Shown: positions 16,674 to 25,327 of the stretch, piece after piece
How the letters are laid out: each line of letters starts with the position of its first letter
Position numbering within the stretch: the first letter of the stretch is position 1
Source: Betaproteobacteria bacterium Ga0077523
GTDB taxonomy: Bacteria; Pseudomonadota; Gammaproteobacteria; Burkholderiales; Ga0077523
Assembly (NCBI GenBank): GCA_001464695.1
Contig: LNDQ01000040.1
Span: forward strand, 1 to 64,000
Length of the DNA: 64,000 nucleotides
Direction: 5' to 3'
Position numbers and translations under genes: made by a program
The notes under the pieces: model-generated
Database searches by the model: none
Told to the model about the DNA's origin: nothing
The model's input: the letters and a program-made list of their open reading frames with translations, nothing else

Positions 16674-18092
16674 ATGCGCCTTCCCCCCGTCCTCCGCCAC
16701 GCCGTCGGCGTCGCCCTGCTCGCGCTGGCGCTCCCGGGGTTCGCCGCGAAGGACGACCCCTTCGACACCGCGAAGCTGCGGCCACCGGAGCCGCACCAGG
16801 CGTGGGAGCAACCGCCCGGTCCGCCCTGCCCTGCGCCGGTCGTCGTGCCCGATCCGCTCACCTTGCTCGACGCCATCGAACTGGCGTTGTGCAACAACCC
16901 GCGCACGCGCGAGTCCTGGTCTGCCGCCAAGGCCTCCGCTGCCCAGGTGGGCGTCGCCCGCGGAGCGTACCTCCCCAGCGTGACCGTCACCGGAGCCCTG
17001 CAGAGCACCGACCAGCGCAACACCGTGCAGTCGGGGCGCCGCGACCAGGCGACCGGCTCGATCGCCCTCAACTACCTGCTGTTCGATTTCGGCGGTCGTG
17101 ATGCCGCGCTCGAGCAGGCGCGCCAGAGCCTGTTCGCTGCCGACTGGAGCCACAACTTCACGCTGCAGACCGTGCTGCAGGACGCCGCCTCCGCATATTT
17201 CCAGCTCTTCGCCAACGAGGAGGCCGTCGTCGCTGCGCGCGCGGCCGAAGAGTCCGCGCAGAAGAGCCTCGACGCTGCGCGCGCCCGGCAGAAGGCCGGC
17301 GCCGCCACGCGCGCTGACGTACTGCAATCCCAGACCGCGCTCTCGCAATCGCAACTCGCGCGCGTGCAGGCCGAGGGTGGCGCGGCATCTGCGCGTGGTG
17401 TACTCGCCAATCGCATCGGCATAACGTCGGATCGCCCGGTGCGCATCGTGGCACCGGCGGATCTCGAAGCCCGCCGTCTCGCCGACGCGCAGATCGAGCA
17501 ACTCGTGCAGACCGCGGTCGCGCGCCGCCCCGACCTGCTGTCGGCCGAAGCGAACGTGCGCGCGGCGGAGTCGAACGTGCGCGTGCAGGAAGCGGCCGGC
17601 AAGCCCACCATCTCGGCCTTCGGTACCGGCGCCGGGACCAACAACAATCCGGGGCTGGAATCGCGCAGCGGCACCATCGGTGTCCAGATCAGCATCCCGC
17701 TGTTCACCGGCTACCAGTCCACCTACCGCATCCGCACCGCCCGCGAGCTGCTCGAGCAGCAGCAAGCCACCCGCGACCGGTTGCGCAACGATGTCTCGCT
17801 CGACGTCTGGCAGGCGTTCCAGGATCTGCGCACGCAGAACCAGTCGCTCACCACCGCCGGCGACCTCGTGGCGAGCGCCCGCGAGTCCTACGACGTTGCC
17901 CTGGGCCGTTACAAGGCCGGCGTCGGGACCGTGACCGATCTGCTCAACGCCCAGAGCGCACTCGCCAATGCCAACCTGCAACGCATCCAGGCGCGGTTTT
18001 CCTGGAACGTCGCGAAGATCACGCTTGCCAAGGCCATCGGCGGTCTCGACGCCGGCCTGTTCAACGACCTTGCCGCTGCCGCACCCCGATGA
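16674..18092 (+). CDS. TolC-family outer-membrane efflux protein
   Basis: Outer-membrane duct of a tripartite efflux pump, 472 residues. The signal peptide MRLPPVLRHAVGVALLALALPGFA is followed by two OEP repeats typical of TolC: the first begins LLDAIELALCNNPRTRESW and the second contains AEANVRAAESNVRVQEAAGKPTISAFG and YKAGVGTVTDLLNAQSALANANL. I chose the ATG at 16674 for its signal peptide; an in-frame ATG at 16638 is the alternative. The stop overlaps the MacA-type adaptor start (ATGA), fixing the operon partners. Confidence 0.93.
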   Translation: MRLPPVLRHAVGVALLALALPGFAAKDDPFDTAKLRPPEPHQAWEQPPGPPCPAPVVVPDPLTLLDAIELALCNNPRTRESWSAAKASAAQVGVARGAYLPSVTVTGALQSTDQRNTVQSGRRDQATGSIALNYLLFDFGGRDAALEQARQSLFAADWSHNFTLQTVLQDAASAYFQLFANEEAVVAARAAEESAQKSLDAARARQKAGAATRADVLQSQTALSQSQLARVQAEGGAASARGVLANRIGITSDRPVRIVAPADLEARRLADAQIEQLVQTAVARRPDLLSAEANVRAAESNVRVQEAAGKPTISAFGTGAGTNNNPGLESRSGTIGVQISIPLFTGYQSTYRIRTARELLEQQQATRDRLRNDVSLDVWQAFQDLRTQNQSLTTAGDLVASARESYDVALGRYKAGVGTVTDLLNAQSALANANLQRIQARFSWNVAKITLAKAIGGLDAGLFNDLAAAAPR

Positions 18093-19288
18093 CCAAGACC
18101 CTGCGCAACTGGATGATCCGCCTCCTCGTGCTGTTGCTGGTCGCAGCCGGCGCCTATGCCGGGTGGCGCTACTGGCAAACCGCCAACGTGAAGACGCTCG
18201 ACGAACGCTACCAGTTCGAGGAGCTCACCAAGGGCGACGTCACGCAGACGGTGACCGCCAACGGCACGCTGAATCCGGTGGTGCTGGTCAACGTCGGCAC
18301 GCAGGTTTCTGGGACCGTGCGCAAACTGCATGCGGATTTCAATTCGACCGTGAAGGCCGGTCAGGTCCTGCTGGAACTCGACCCGACCTTGTTCCGCGCG
18401 GCGGTGGAACAGAGCCGTGGCAATGTCGCCAACGCCACCGCATCGCTCAAGCTCGCACAGGCGAACGAAGCCCGCGTCCGCGAGCTCTATGGCCAGGAGT
18501 ACGTTTCGAAGCAGGATCTCGACGCCGCCGTGCAGCAGCGCGAGGGCGCCGAGGCGCTGCTGCGCACCGCCAAGGGCCAGGTGGCCCGCGACGAGGCGAA
18601 CGTGAACTACAGCGTGATCCGCTCGCCCGTCTCCGGCATCGTGGTCTCGCGGCAGGTCGACATCGGCCAGACGGTCGCGGCGAGTTTCCAGACCCCGACG
18701 CTGTTCCAGATCGCGCAGGATCTCTCGGTGATGCAGATCAACACCAACGTCGCGGAGGCCGACGTGGGCAAGATTCGCATCGACCAGCCGGTGCGATTCA
18801 GCGTGGATGCCTTCCCCGGCCGGCGGTTCGAGGGCAAGGTATCGCAGATCCGTCTGTCGCCCATCATTCAGCAGAACGTCGTCACGTACAACGTCGTGGT
18901 GGCGGTGGACAACCGCGATCTCAAGCTGATGCCCGGCATGACGGCCTACATCTACATCGACGTCGACAAGCGCGAGGATGTGCTGCTCGTGCCGAGTTCG
19001 GCGTTGCGGTTCCGGCCGCGCGATCTGCCGCCCGAACCGAAGAAGACGGCCGCGGCCGCACCCGCACCGGGTGACAAGAAACAGCGCGGCGGCGGGCAAC
19101 GGGTGTATTTGGCACGCGGCGACAAACTCGAAGCCGTCACCATCCAGACCGGGCTTTCGGACGGCAAATTCATCGAGGTCACCGGCGGCGAGCTCAAGGC
19201 CGGCGATCGCGTGGCGACCCAGAACCGCGTGGCCGACGGCAGCGGGTCCGGGTCGGGCCAGCCGGCCCCGCGCGTGCGCGCGTTCTGA
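18089..19288 (+). CDS. macA: MacA-type periplasmic adaptor (membrane-fusion) protein
   Basis: A 399-residue adaptor linking the inner-membrane MacB-type ABC pump to the TolC duct. One N-terminal membrane anchor (MIRLLVLLLVAAGAYAGW), then a lipoyl/biotinyl-like domain (NPVVLVNVGTQVSGTVRKL...VKAGQVLLELD), a coiled-coil hairpin (about 110-170), the second lipoyl half (VIRSPVSGIVVSRQVDIGQTV) and beta-barrel plus membrane-proximal domains (NRDLKLMPGMTAYIYI). The C-terminus has a Pro/Ala/Lys-rich insert (about 312-335) before VYLARGDKLEAVTIQTGLSDG. Start and stop are tightly packed with its neighbours. Confidence 0.92.
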   Translation: MTKTLRNWMIRLLVLLLVAAGAYAGWRYWQTANVKTLDERYQFEELTKGDVTQTVTANGTLNPVVLVNVGTQVSGTVRKLHADFNSTVKAGQVLLELDPTLFRAAVEQSRGNVANATASLKLAQANEARVRELYGQEYVSKQDLDAAVQQREGAEALLRTAKGQVARDEANVNYSVIRSPVSGIVVSRQVDIGQTVAASFQTPTLFQIAQDLSVMQINTNVAEADVGKIRIDQPVRFSVDAFPGRRFEGKVSQIRLSPIIQQNVVTYNVVVAVDNRDLKLMPGMTAYIYIDVDKREDVLLVPSSALRFRPRDLPPEPKKTAAAAPAPGDKKQRGGGQRVYLARGDKLEAVTIQTGLSDGKFIEVTGGELKAGDRVATQNRVADGSGSGSGQPAPRVRAF

Positions 19289-19293
19289 CCAGC

Positions 19294-20019
19294 ATGGCGA
19301 CATCCCCCGACGGTGTCGTCGTCGGCATCGAGCACCTCTACAAGCAATACGAGACCGCGGCCGGTCCCGTGCCGGTGCTGAAGGACGTGAACCTCGAGAT
19401 CCGCCGTGGCGAGTTCGTCGCGATCATGGGCCCTTCCGGCTCAGGCAAATCGACGTTCATGAACATCCTCGGGTGCCTCGACACGCCCACGCGCGGGCGC
19501 TACGTGCTCGACGGGCACGACACCTCGGCGCTCGGCTCGGACGACCTCGCCCGCCTGCGCAACCGCTTCATCGGCTTCGTGTTCCAGGGCTTCAACCTGT
19601 TGCCGCGCGCGAGCCTGCTGGAGAACGTCGCCCTGCCGCTCATCTATGCCGGCACCCCGCGGCGCGAACGCAGCGAGCGCGCTCGCGAACTGCTGGAGCG
19701 CGTGGGTCTCTCCCGACACGTCGAACATCACCCGAGCCAGATCTCGGGTGGCCAGCAGCAACGCGTGGCCATTGCACGCGCACTCGCCAACCGCCCCAGC
19801 CTGCTGCTCGCTGACGAGCCGACCGGCAATCTCGACACTGCGACGAGCCACGAGATCATGGGGCTCTTCACCCGATTGAACGCCGAGGCCGGCATCACCG
19901 TCGTCCTGGTCACGCACGAACACGACGTGGCGCGGTTCGCGCAGCGCGAAGTCACCTTCGTCGACGGCATCGTCACCCACGACGGCCCGGTGCGGGCCGT
20001 GGACGAGATCGCCCGATGA
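19294..20019 (+). CDS. MacB-type ABC transporter ATP-binding protein
   Basis: A 241-residue ATPase energising the efflux pump. Walker A is GPSGSGKSTF, the Q-loop lies at FVFQGFNLLPRASLLENV, the ABC signature is ISGGQQQRVAIARAL, Walker B is LLLADEPTGNLD, and the switch His is in VLVTHEHDVAR. It belongs to the LolD/MacB-N family. In many species MacB is one polypeptide; here the ATPase and permease are separate genes, overlapping by 4 bp. Confidence 0.95.
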   Translation: MATSPDGVVVGIEHLYKQYETAAGPVPVLKDVNLEIRRGEFVAIMGPSGSGKSTFMNILGCLDTPTRGRYVLDGHDTSALGSDDLARLRNRFIGFVFQGFNLLPRASLLENVALPLIYAGTPRRERSERARELLERVGLSRHVEHHPSQISGGQQQRVAIARALANRPSLLLADEPTGNLDTATSHEIMGLFTRLNAEAGITVVLVTHEHDVARFAQREVTFVDGIVTHDGPVRAVDEIAR

Positions 20020-21236
20020 TCGGCGCCATCCTGCGCGAGGCGTGGAAGTCGATGGGTGCGAACAAGCTCCGCACCTTCCTCACGATGCTCGGCATGGTGA
20101 TCGGCGTGGGCGCCGTGATCCTCATGCTCGCCATCGGCCAGGGCGCCCAGTACGTGGTGAAGCAGGCCATCGCCAGCATGGGCAGCAACCTCTTCATCGT
20201 GCTGTCGAGTTTCTCCACCACGTCGGGGGTGCGGTCCGGCACCGGCCAGGCGCCCACCCTGACCATCAACGATGCCCGCGCGTTGCTCGAGCTCAACACG
20301 GTGGCGGAAGTAGCCCCCATGCAGCCGGGCTCGCGCCAGATCGTCTACGGCGCCGCCAACTGGAACACCCAGGTGTACGGCGTCACACCCGGCTACTTCA
20401 CGGTGCGCGAATGGGCCGTCGTCGACGGCGACCCGATCTCTGAAACCGACGTGCGCAATGCCACACGGGTCGCGATCCTCGGCCAGACCGTGCTCGACCG
20501 CCTGTTCGGCGACGAACCGGCCGTGGGCAAGACCATCCGCCTCGAGAACATTCCCTTCACCGTCGCCGGCGTGCTCGACCGCAAAGGCCAGAGCTTCGAC
20601 GGCCGCGACCAGGACGACACGGTGCTGATCCCGCTCACCACCGCACAGCGCAAGGTCTTCGGCAGCCAGTTTCCCAACAGTGTTCGCATGATCATGGTGC
20701 AGGCGGTGTCGGAAAGCGCCATGGCGCAGGCCGAGGAAGACATCAACCGCCTGCTGCGCGAGCGCCGCCGCACGCCCGAAGGCCAGGAACCGGACTTCAC
20801 CGTGCGCAACCTGAGCGCCGTGGCCGACGTGCAGGCGCAGACCACCAAGGTCATGTCCCTGCTGCTCGGGGCCGTCGCTTGCGTGTCGCTGGTGGTGGGC
20901 GGCATCGGCATCATGAACATCATGCTGGTGTCGGTGACCGAGCGCACCCGCGAGATCGGCATCCGCATGGCGATCGGCGCGCGCCGCCGCGACATCCTCG
21001 CGCAGTTCCTGCTGGAGGCCATCATCGTGTCGGTGCTGGGCTGCGTCATCGGCGTCGCGCTGGGCGTCGGCGGCGCCCTGCTCGCCAGTCGCCTGACCAG
21101 CATCTACACCGAAGTCACCGCATGGTCGGTGCTGCTGTCCTTCGCGGTGGCGACGCTGATCGGCGTGTTCTTCGGCTTCTATCCGGCCCGCAAGGCCGCC
21201 TGGCTGAAACCGATCGAGGCCTTGCGCTACCAGTGA
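20016..21236 (+). CDS. MacB-type ABC transporter permease
   Basis: A 406-residue inner-membrane permease of the type VII ABC superfamily. Helix 1 is at about 20-45 (KLRTFLTMLGMVIGVGAVILML), a large periplasmic MacB-PCD domain follows (about 50-270), then three C-terminal helices: GAVACVSLVVGGIGIMNIML, FLLEAIIVSVLGCVIGVALG and LLSFAVATLIGVFFGFYPAR. The coupling segment VTERTREIGIRMAIGARRRDI is intact. It is the last gene of the TolC-MacA-ATPase-permease operon. The substrate could be a macrolide, peptide or lipoprotein-like compound; sequence alone does not say. Confidence 0.94.
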   Translation: MIGAILREAWKSMGANKLRTFLTMLGMVIGVGAVILMLAIGQGAQYVVKQAIASMGSNLFIVLSSFSTTSGVRSGTGQAPTLTINDARALLELNTVAEVAPMQPGSRQIVYGAANWNTQVYGVTPGYFTVREWAVVDGDPISETDVRNATRVAILGQTVLDRLFGDEPAVGKTIRLENIPFTVAGVLDRKGQSFDGRDQDDTVLIPLTTAQRKVFGSQFPNSVRMIMVQAVSESAMAQAEEDINRLLRERRRTPEGQEPDFTVRNLSAVADVQAQTTKVMSLLLGAVACVSLVVGGIGIMNIMLVSVTERTREIGIRMAIGARRRDILAQFLLEAIIVSVLGCVIGVALGVGGALLASRLTSIYTEVTAWSVLLSFAVATLIGVFFGFYPARKAAWLKPIEALRYQ

Positions 21237-21237
21237 A

Positions 21238-21261
21238 GATATCGGCGCGGGTGCCGATATC
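21238..21261 (+). terminator. Hairpin immediately after the efflux operon
   Basis: GATATCGGC (21238-21246), 6-nt loop, GCCGATATC (21253-21261): a perfect 9-bp stem starting two bases after the permease stop. No T-tract follows, so it is a weak or Rho-assisted terminator or an mRNA 3'-end stabiliser. Confidence 0.45.
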
Positions 21262-21334
21262 CGCTAGGATGCGTTGCGCATCGGCAGGCCACCTCCCCGC
21301 GTAGCTGAGGCAAGACCCCCTTCACCCGTTTCGC

Positions 21335-22078
21335 ATGCGTGCATTCACACCCGGTCGCAACGCGACCATCGTCGTGCTGCTGGCGATCTGGATCGCCGCA
21401 GCGCTGGCGTTCGACCGCAACGCGACCCTCTGGCAGCAGCACGGACTGGGGGCGATCACCGTGGTCTTTCTCGCCTGTCTGCTCGCCGGCGAGACGCCCG
21501 CGGTGCGCCGGCAGGTCTTCGTGGCGGCAGTGTTTGCGACCATCGGCGAGTTCCTGGCCGCCCCCCTGCTCGGCTTCTACACCTATCGCCTGGACAACGT
21601 TCCGGCCTTCGTTCCACCGGGGCACGGGTTGGTCTACCTGGCCGCCATCGCCGCCGCGCGCGCCGATCTGGCGCAGCGCTGGTCGCGCACCGTCTGCGCG
21701 ACCGCCTTGGCTGCCGGCGGCGCCTGGGCGATCTGGGGCGCCTGGATTTCGCCAACCCCCGACCTGTTCGGGTTGCTGCTGTTCGCGCTGTTCGCCCTGT
21801 TCGTGCTGCGTGGCCGCGCACCGCTGGTGTATGCCTGTGCCTTCTTCATCACCGCGTTCCTGGAGCTGTACGGCACGGCGCTCGGCACCTGGACCTGGGC
21901 CGCGACCGAGCCGACCGGCACACTCGGCATGGGCAATCCACCGAGCGGCATCGCGGCGGCGTACTGCGTCGTCGACTGGGTAGCGTTGCGGATCACGCGT
22001 CGGCTCGCATTGAACGCGCCCGCGTGGCGCGCGGCGTTCCCGTCCCCGGCGCGCGCCCCGCGCCGGGTGCGTCGCTGA
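21335..22078 (+). CDS. Multi-pass integral membrane protein of unknown function
   Basis: A 247-residue hydrophobic protein with about seven predicted membrane helices (for example ATIVVLLAIWIAAALAF, AITVVFLACLLAG, LFGLLLFALFALFVL, ACAFFITAFLELYGT). A conserved-looking signature near the C-terminus, TLGMGNPPSGIAAAYCVVDW, resembles that of a widespread uncharacterised membrane family. The C-terminus is short and basic. No catalytic motif was recognised. It stands alone between the efflux operon and a convergent PEP-CTERM gene. Confidence 0.78.
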   Translation: MRAFTPGRNATIVVLLAIWIAAALAFDRNATLWQQHGLGAITVVFLACLLAGETPAVRRQVFVAAVFATIGEFLAAPLLGFYTYRLDNVPAFVPPGHGLVYLAAIAAARADLAQRWSRTVCATALAAGGAWAIWGAWISPTPDLFGLLLFALFALFVLRGRAPLVYACAFFITAFLELYGTALGTWTWAATEPTGTLGMGNPPSGIAAAYCVVDWVALRITRRLALNAPAWRAAFPSPARAPRRVRR

Positions 22079-22124
22079 GACTGCCCCACCACCGGTCGGG
22101 CCCGGCGGCGGTCCTGCGACCGCC

Positions 22125-22706
22125 TCAGCGACGCCGAGCGCGTGCAGCGCAGACGAGCAAACCCAGGCCGGCGATCATCAGGGCGTAGCTTTCCGGTTCG
22201 GGCACCGGCGTGAGGGTGAGGTACGCGCGAATTTCCCCAGGACCGAAAGTCGTCGTGTGAATGTTGAGGTACGACTTTCCTGCCAGCATACCCGCGATCA
22301 GGAACGCCTCCGCAGAGAGGGCGGCGCCACCACTGCCGGCAAGAAACGCGGCCCCATACACGCCGGTGGTCGAAAGGTCGAAGCTGTTGAGGAAAGTGCC
22401 GGACTGCACGTTGAGCGGAAATCCGGTCAGCGACGGATTGCCTACGGCGACCCCCGCGTTCCCGGTACCCGCGACGGTGGTGCAGCAGTGGATGTGCGAC
22501 TGCGTGACCGTACCGGAGAGGCCGGAGAACGAAGCTTCGATAGTCAGCGCATGGATCTCCTCTTCGTACTCCACCCGCACGGTGCCCGAACCCGTGGCAC
22601 CGGATGCTTCCGGCGCCAGTGTTCCGGTAAAGACCTGGATGTGCGCGTGAGCCACGCCCCAGGCGGTGAACAACAGTGCTGCGACAGCGATGCGAGCGGC
22701 ATTCAT
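22125..22706 (-). CDS. CHRD-domain PEP-CTERM surface protein
   Basis: A 193-residue exported protein: signal peptide (IAVAALLFTAWGVAHA), a CHRD-type beta domain (FTGTLAPEASGATGSGTVRV ... QSHIHCCTTVAGTGNAGV ... YLNIHTTTFGPGEIRAYL), and a PEP-CTERM tail VPEPESYALMIAGLGLLVCA followed by RARRR. CHRD domains bind at surfaces or to metal and often contain such His/Cys clusters (HIHCC here). It is last of four minus-strand exported-protein genes in a row (25156 down to 22125). Confidence 0.88.
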   Translation of the reverse strand: MNAARIAVAALLFTAWGVAHAHIQVFTGTLAPEASGATGSGTVRVEYEEEIHALTIEASFSGLSGTVTQSHIHCCTTVAGTGNAGVAVGNPSLTGFPLNVQSGTFLNSFDLSTTGVYGAAFLAGSGGAALSAEAFLIAGMLAGKSYLNIHTTTFGPGEIRAYLTLTPVPEPESYALMIAGLGLLVCAARARRR

Positions 22707-22732
22707 GACGGTCTCCTGGAGTGGTGTCGGAA

Positions 22733-22951
22733 TCAGTTCTTTCTACGGATGAAGGACTGCAGGAAGCTCTCGCGCCGGCGCCTCGTGCAGTGGACGATCA
22801 AACCGAGCGCGCCGAGCAGGAGCACGACGGTCATCGGGTCGAGCATCGCTGCTGTGACCGAAACGTAGCGATCCGGCGCCACGCCGGAGACCGTGGGTAC
22901 GGTGAACCAGAGGACCAGCGCCGCCGCGGCAGCGGCCAGGATCTGCCTCAT
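22733..22951 (-). CDS. Small membrane protein with PEP-CTERM-like tail lacking the PEP motif
   Basis: A 72-residue frame with N-terminal hydrophobic signal (MRQILAAAAAALVLWFTV), a short hydrophilic middle, and a C-terminal helix plus Arg cluster: LDPMTVVLLLGALGLIVHC then TRRRR. This copies the PEP-CTERM layout (motif, helix, basic tail), but LDP stands where a PEP motif would be. Its ATG overlaps the stop of the upstream sugar-dehydrogenase gene (ATGA at 22948-22951), which supports it being a real, translationally coupled gene. Function unknown. Confidence 0.6.
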   Translation of the reverse strand: MRQILAAAAAALVLWFTVPTVSGVAPDRYVSVTAAMLDPMTVVLLLGALGLIVHCTRRRRESFLQSFIRRKN

Positions 22952-24438
22952 CCCCGGACCGCTCCCGCGAAGCGCCGTCGCGCGCGCACCATCAGCACCA
23001 GCGCGCCCATGGCGAACAAGGCCAGCGTCTCCGGTTCCGGCACGGGCGCGATGCGGTAGAGGATTCCCCCCGTGCCGTTGGCCGGCGTGTTCGTGACGAG
23101 CGCATACAGCTCGCCATTGCCGTCTTCACCGAAGCCGTGCACCGTCAGGCCATCGGGCAGCGCGTCGCCGGCGAACTGCGGCAGCAGGAACTCCTTGATG
23201 ACGCCCTCTTCGAGATCGGCGTAGAACAGTCGTCCATCGACCCGGGGCGGCGCATTGCGGATCGCGAGATCGCCGAACACGTACTTGCCGACCAGTTCGG
23301 GGATGTCGTCACCGCGATAGACGAAGCCGCCGGTGATGGAAATGCCGTCCCGGTGATCGTACTCGAGAGTTCCGCCTGGCCCGGAGATCGGGTCGATCAG
23401 GCCCGCCGGGTTGCCGGGACTGCGCACACCGATGGTGCCGTTGGAGCGATCGAACAGGAAATCTCCCTCCTTGACCGCCCAGCCGTAGTTGCCACCGAGC
23501 GTGATGAGGTTGATCTCCTCGACGTTGTTCTGGCCGACGTCCGCAGCGATGAGATCACCGGTGAGCCGATCGAAGCTGAACCGGTACGGGTTGCGCAGTC
23601 CCAAGGCGTAGACCTCCGGGACCTGTCCCGCTCCCTGGAACGGATTGGTGACCGGGATGCGGTACTGCCCGTTGCTGCTGACAGCATCCGCACTTCCAAT
23701 CGTCGCGGCTGGGGCGAGCGGATCGATGCGCAGCATCTTGCCGAGCGGCGTGCTGAGGTTCTGCGCGTTGCCGCCGGGTTCGAGATGGCTCGCGCCGACG
23801 TCATTGGCATTGCCGCCGTCACCCAGACCCAGGTAGAGATAGCCGTCGTGCCCGAAGGCGATGGTGCCGCCGTTGTGGTTGCCGGCGTTCTTGCCGAACG
23901 ACATGATCTCGCGCCGCGACGCCGGATCGACCACGTCCGGATTGCCCGCCGACATCTTCCATTCGGTGATGACGGTCTTGTAGTTCTGCGTGGCGTTGTT
24001 GGGCGCGGCGTACGTGGGCGGGGTCCCCACCAGGATCGGTTCCGTCGTATAGGTGTAGAGCGTCCGGTAGCCCGCGTGCTGCTGATCGTTGAAGCCCGGA
24101 TGAAATGCGAGGCCGAGGAAGCCACGTTCGTCGTTGGCGTTGGCAGGGATGAAAGGAGGCGACACCAGCGACTGGATGTCGAGCGCCGGCGTGGCGACCA
24201 GACTGCCGTTGCGCACGATCTGGAGCAGCCCTTTCTGTTCCACGACGAACAGGCGTTCGAGGTCGCCCGGCGGGCTGATCGCGTAGTCCGGCGCCCCCAT
24301 CCCCGTCACGATCGCTTCGAGACGGATCGCGATGTCGCCGCGCTGGATCAGCGGCAAGCCCGTGTTCTGCTGGGCGGAAACAGCGCCGCACCACGCGAGC
24401 GCTGCAGCGGCGGCCAACCACTTCACTGTGCTGTGCAT
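22948..24438 (-). CDS. PQQ-dependent sugar dehydrogenase-fold protein with PEP-CTERM anchor
   Basis: A 496-residue exported protein of the soluble glucose dehydrogenase (GSDH/Asd) six-bladed propeller family. Signal peptide (WLAAAAALAWCGAVSAQQ), then characteristic segments LERLFVVEQKGLLQIV, ERGFLGLAFHPGF, NHNGGTIAFGHDGYLYLGLGDGG, YALGLRNPYRFSFD, AADVGQNNVEEIN and GGNYGWAVKEGD. The family uses PQQ and Ca2+. The C-terminus carries VPEPETLALFAMGALVLMV plus RARRR, a PEP-CTERM signal, so the enzyme is probably surface or matrix-anchored. The ATG at 24438 has GGAG upstream. It follows a PEP-CTERM gene by 37 bp. Confidence 0.88.
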   Translation of the reverse strand: MHSTVKWLAAAAALAWCGAVSAQQNTGLPLIQRGDIAIRLEAIVTGMGAPDYAISPPGDLERLFVVEQKGLLQIVRNGSLVATPALDIQSLVSPPFIPANANDERGFLGLAFHPGFNDQQHAGYRTLYTYTTEPILVGTPPTYAAPNNATQNYKTVITEWKMSAGNPDVVDPASRREIMSFGKNAGNHNGGTIAFGHDGYLYLGLGDGGNANDVGASHLEPGGNAQNLSTPLGKMLRIDPLAPAATIGSADAVSSNGQYRIPVTNPFQGAGQVPEVYALGLRNPYRFSFDRLTGDLIAADVGQNNVEEINLITLGGNYGWAVKEGDFLFDRSNGTIGVRSPGNPAGLIDPISGPGGTLEYDHRDGISITGGFVYRGDDIPELVGKYVFGDLAIRNAPPRVDGRLFYADLEEGVIKEFLLPQFAGDALPDGLTVHGFGEDGNGELYALVTNTPANGTGGILYRIAPVPEPETLALFAMGALVLMVRARRRFAGAVRG

Positions 24439-24475
24439 GGGGCGATCTCCATCGTACTCGGGCAGTTTCGCTCGT

Positions 24476-25156
24476 TCAGCAATGGCGCCGCCGCGCGAAG
24501 CGCAGCAGCAGTGCGCCAATACCCACGGCCGTCAGGGCCAGCGCCTGCGGTTCCGGCACGGCGGTGATGTTGTCCACCCCGATGACGGCGGCGACGAAGG
24601 GCGTCTGCGTGCGTGCGGTGATGAAAGCGGGACTGTGGACGAGGTTGAGCGTCGTCACGCTGCCCATGACGCTCTGGAAATCCCCGCCGCCGAGCGCCGC
24701 GGCCGCCAGCGAGAAGGTCACCTCGGTCCAGTCGCTACCGGCGGGCACGTTCACCGCCTCCAGCGACGCGAGCGCGTCGACGATGCCGCCCTCCAGGATC
24801 AGTCTCAGCGCGACGTCCGTCGTTCCGTAGTTGCGGACCTGCATCGTGATCGCGGTCACACCGGCATCCAGGTAGTCGCCCACCCACGACCCGGCATTGA
24901 ACGCCACGAGCTTGCCGCCGGGCCCGGTGAAACCACTCGCCTGCAGGCGCAGGTAGGCGTCGACGCTGCCGCCAGGCCCGCCCGAGGCGATGACGTCGGG
25001 GGGCAGCGACGAGTTCGGACCGATCGACCACCCTTGAGTGGTGCCGCCCTGGAAATCGTCCGACTGGCCCGGCGCGATCGCGGCAATGGCCGAGCCGAAT
25101 GTAAAGACGATCGACAGTGCGCAGACCGCGACAGCCACGGAGTGAACGGGATACAT
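24476..25156 (-). CDS. PEP-CTERM surface protein of unknown function
   Basis: A 226-residue exported protein. The signal peptide is MYPVHSVAVAVCALSIVFTF...AIA. A beta-sandwich-like body includes DDFQGGTTQGWSIGPNSSLP and GPGGKLVAFNAGSWVGDYLDAG, which resemble carbohydrate-binding or laminin-G-like domains in PEP-CTERM proteins. The tail VPEPQALALTAVGIGALLL ends FARRRHC. The start at 25156 is chosen for the signal peptide. It is the first gene of the four-gene exported series and is divergent from the ECF sigma factor gene. Confidence 0.85.
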   Translation of the reverse strand: MYPVHSVAVAVCALSIVFTFGSAIAAIAPGQSDDFQGGTTQGWSIGPNSSLPPDVIASGGPGGSVDAYLRLQASGFTGPGGKLVAFNAGSWVGDYLDAGVTAITMQVRNYGTTDVALRLILEGGIVDALASLEAVNVPAGSDWTEVTFSLAAAALGGGDFQSVMGSVTTLNLVHSPAFITARTQTPFVAAVIGVDNITAVPEPQALALTAVGIGALLLRFARRRHC

Positions 25157-25327
25157 GGTGAAGGCAGCCTCTTTCTTCTTGGGAGTCGACGGTTCAACCA
25201 GGGACTTGCGCCGAGTTCTGTCCGGTAGGTGCGGTCGCCCCAAGGAAAGGTTCAAAGCAGCGCAACTCATTCGCGAAAATGCGCAACTCGGCCTATTTCC
25301 CGAGATACCGCCGTTCACACGATCGCC

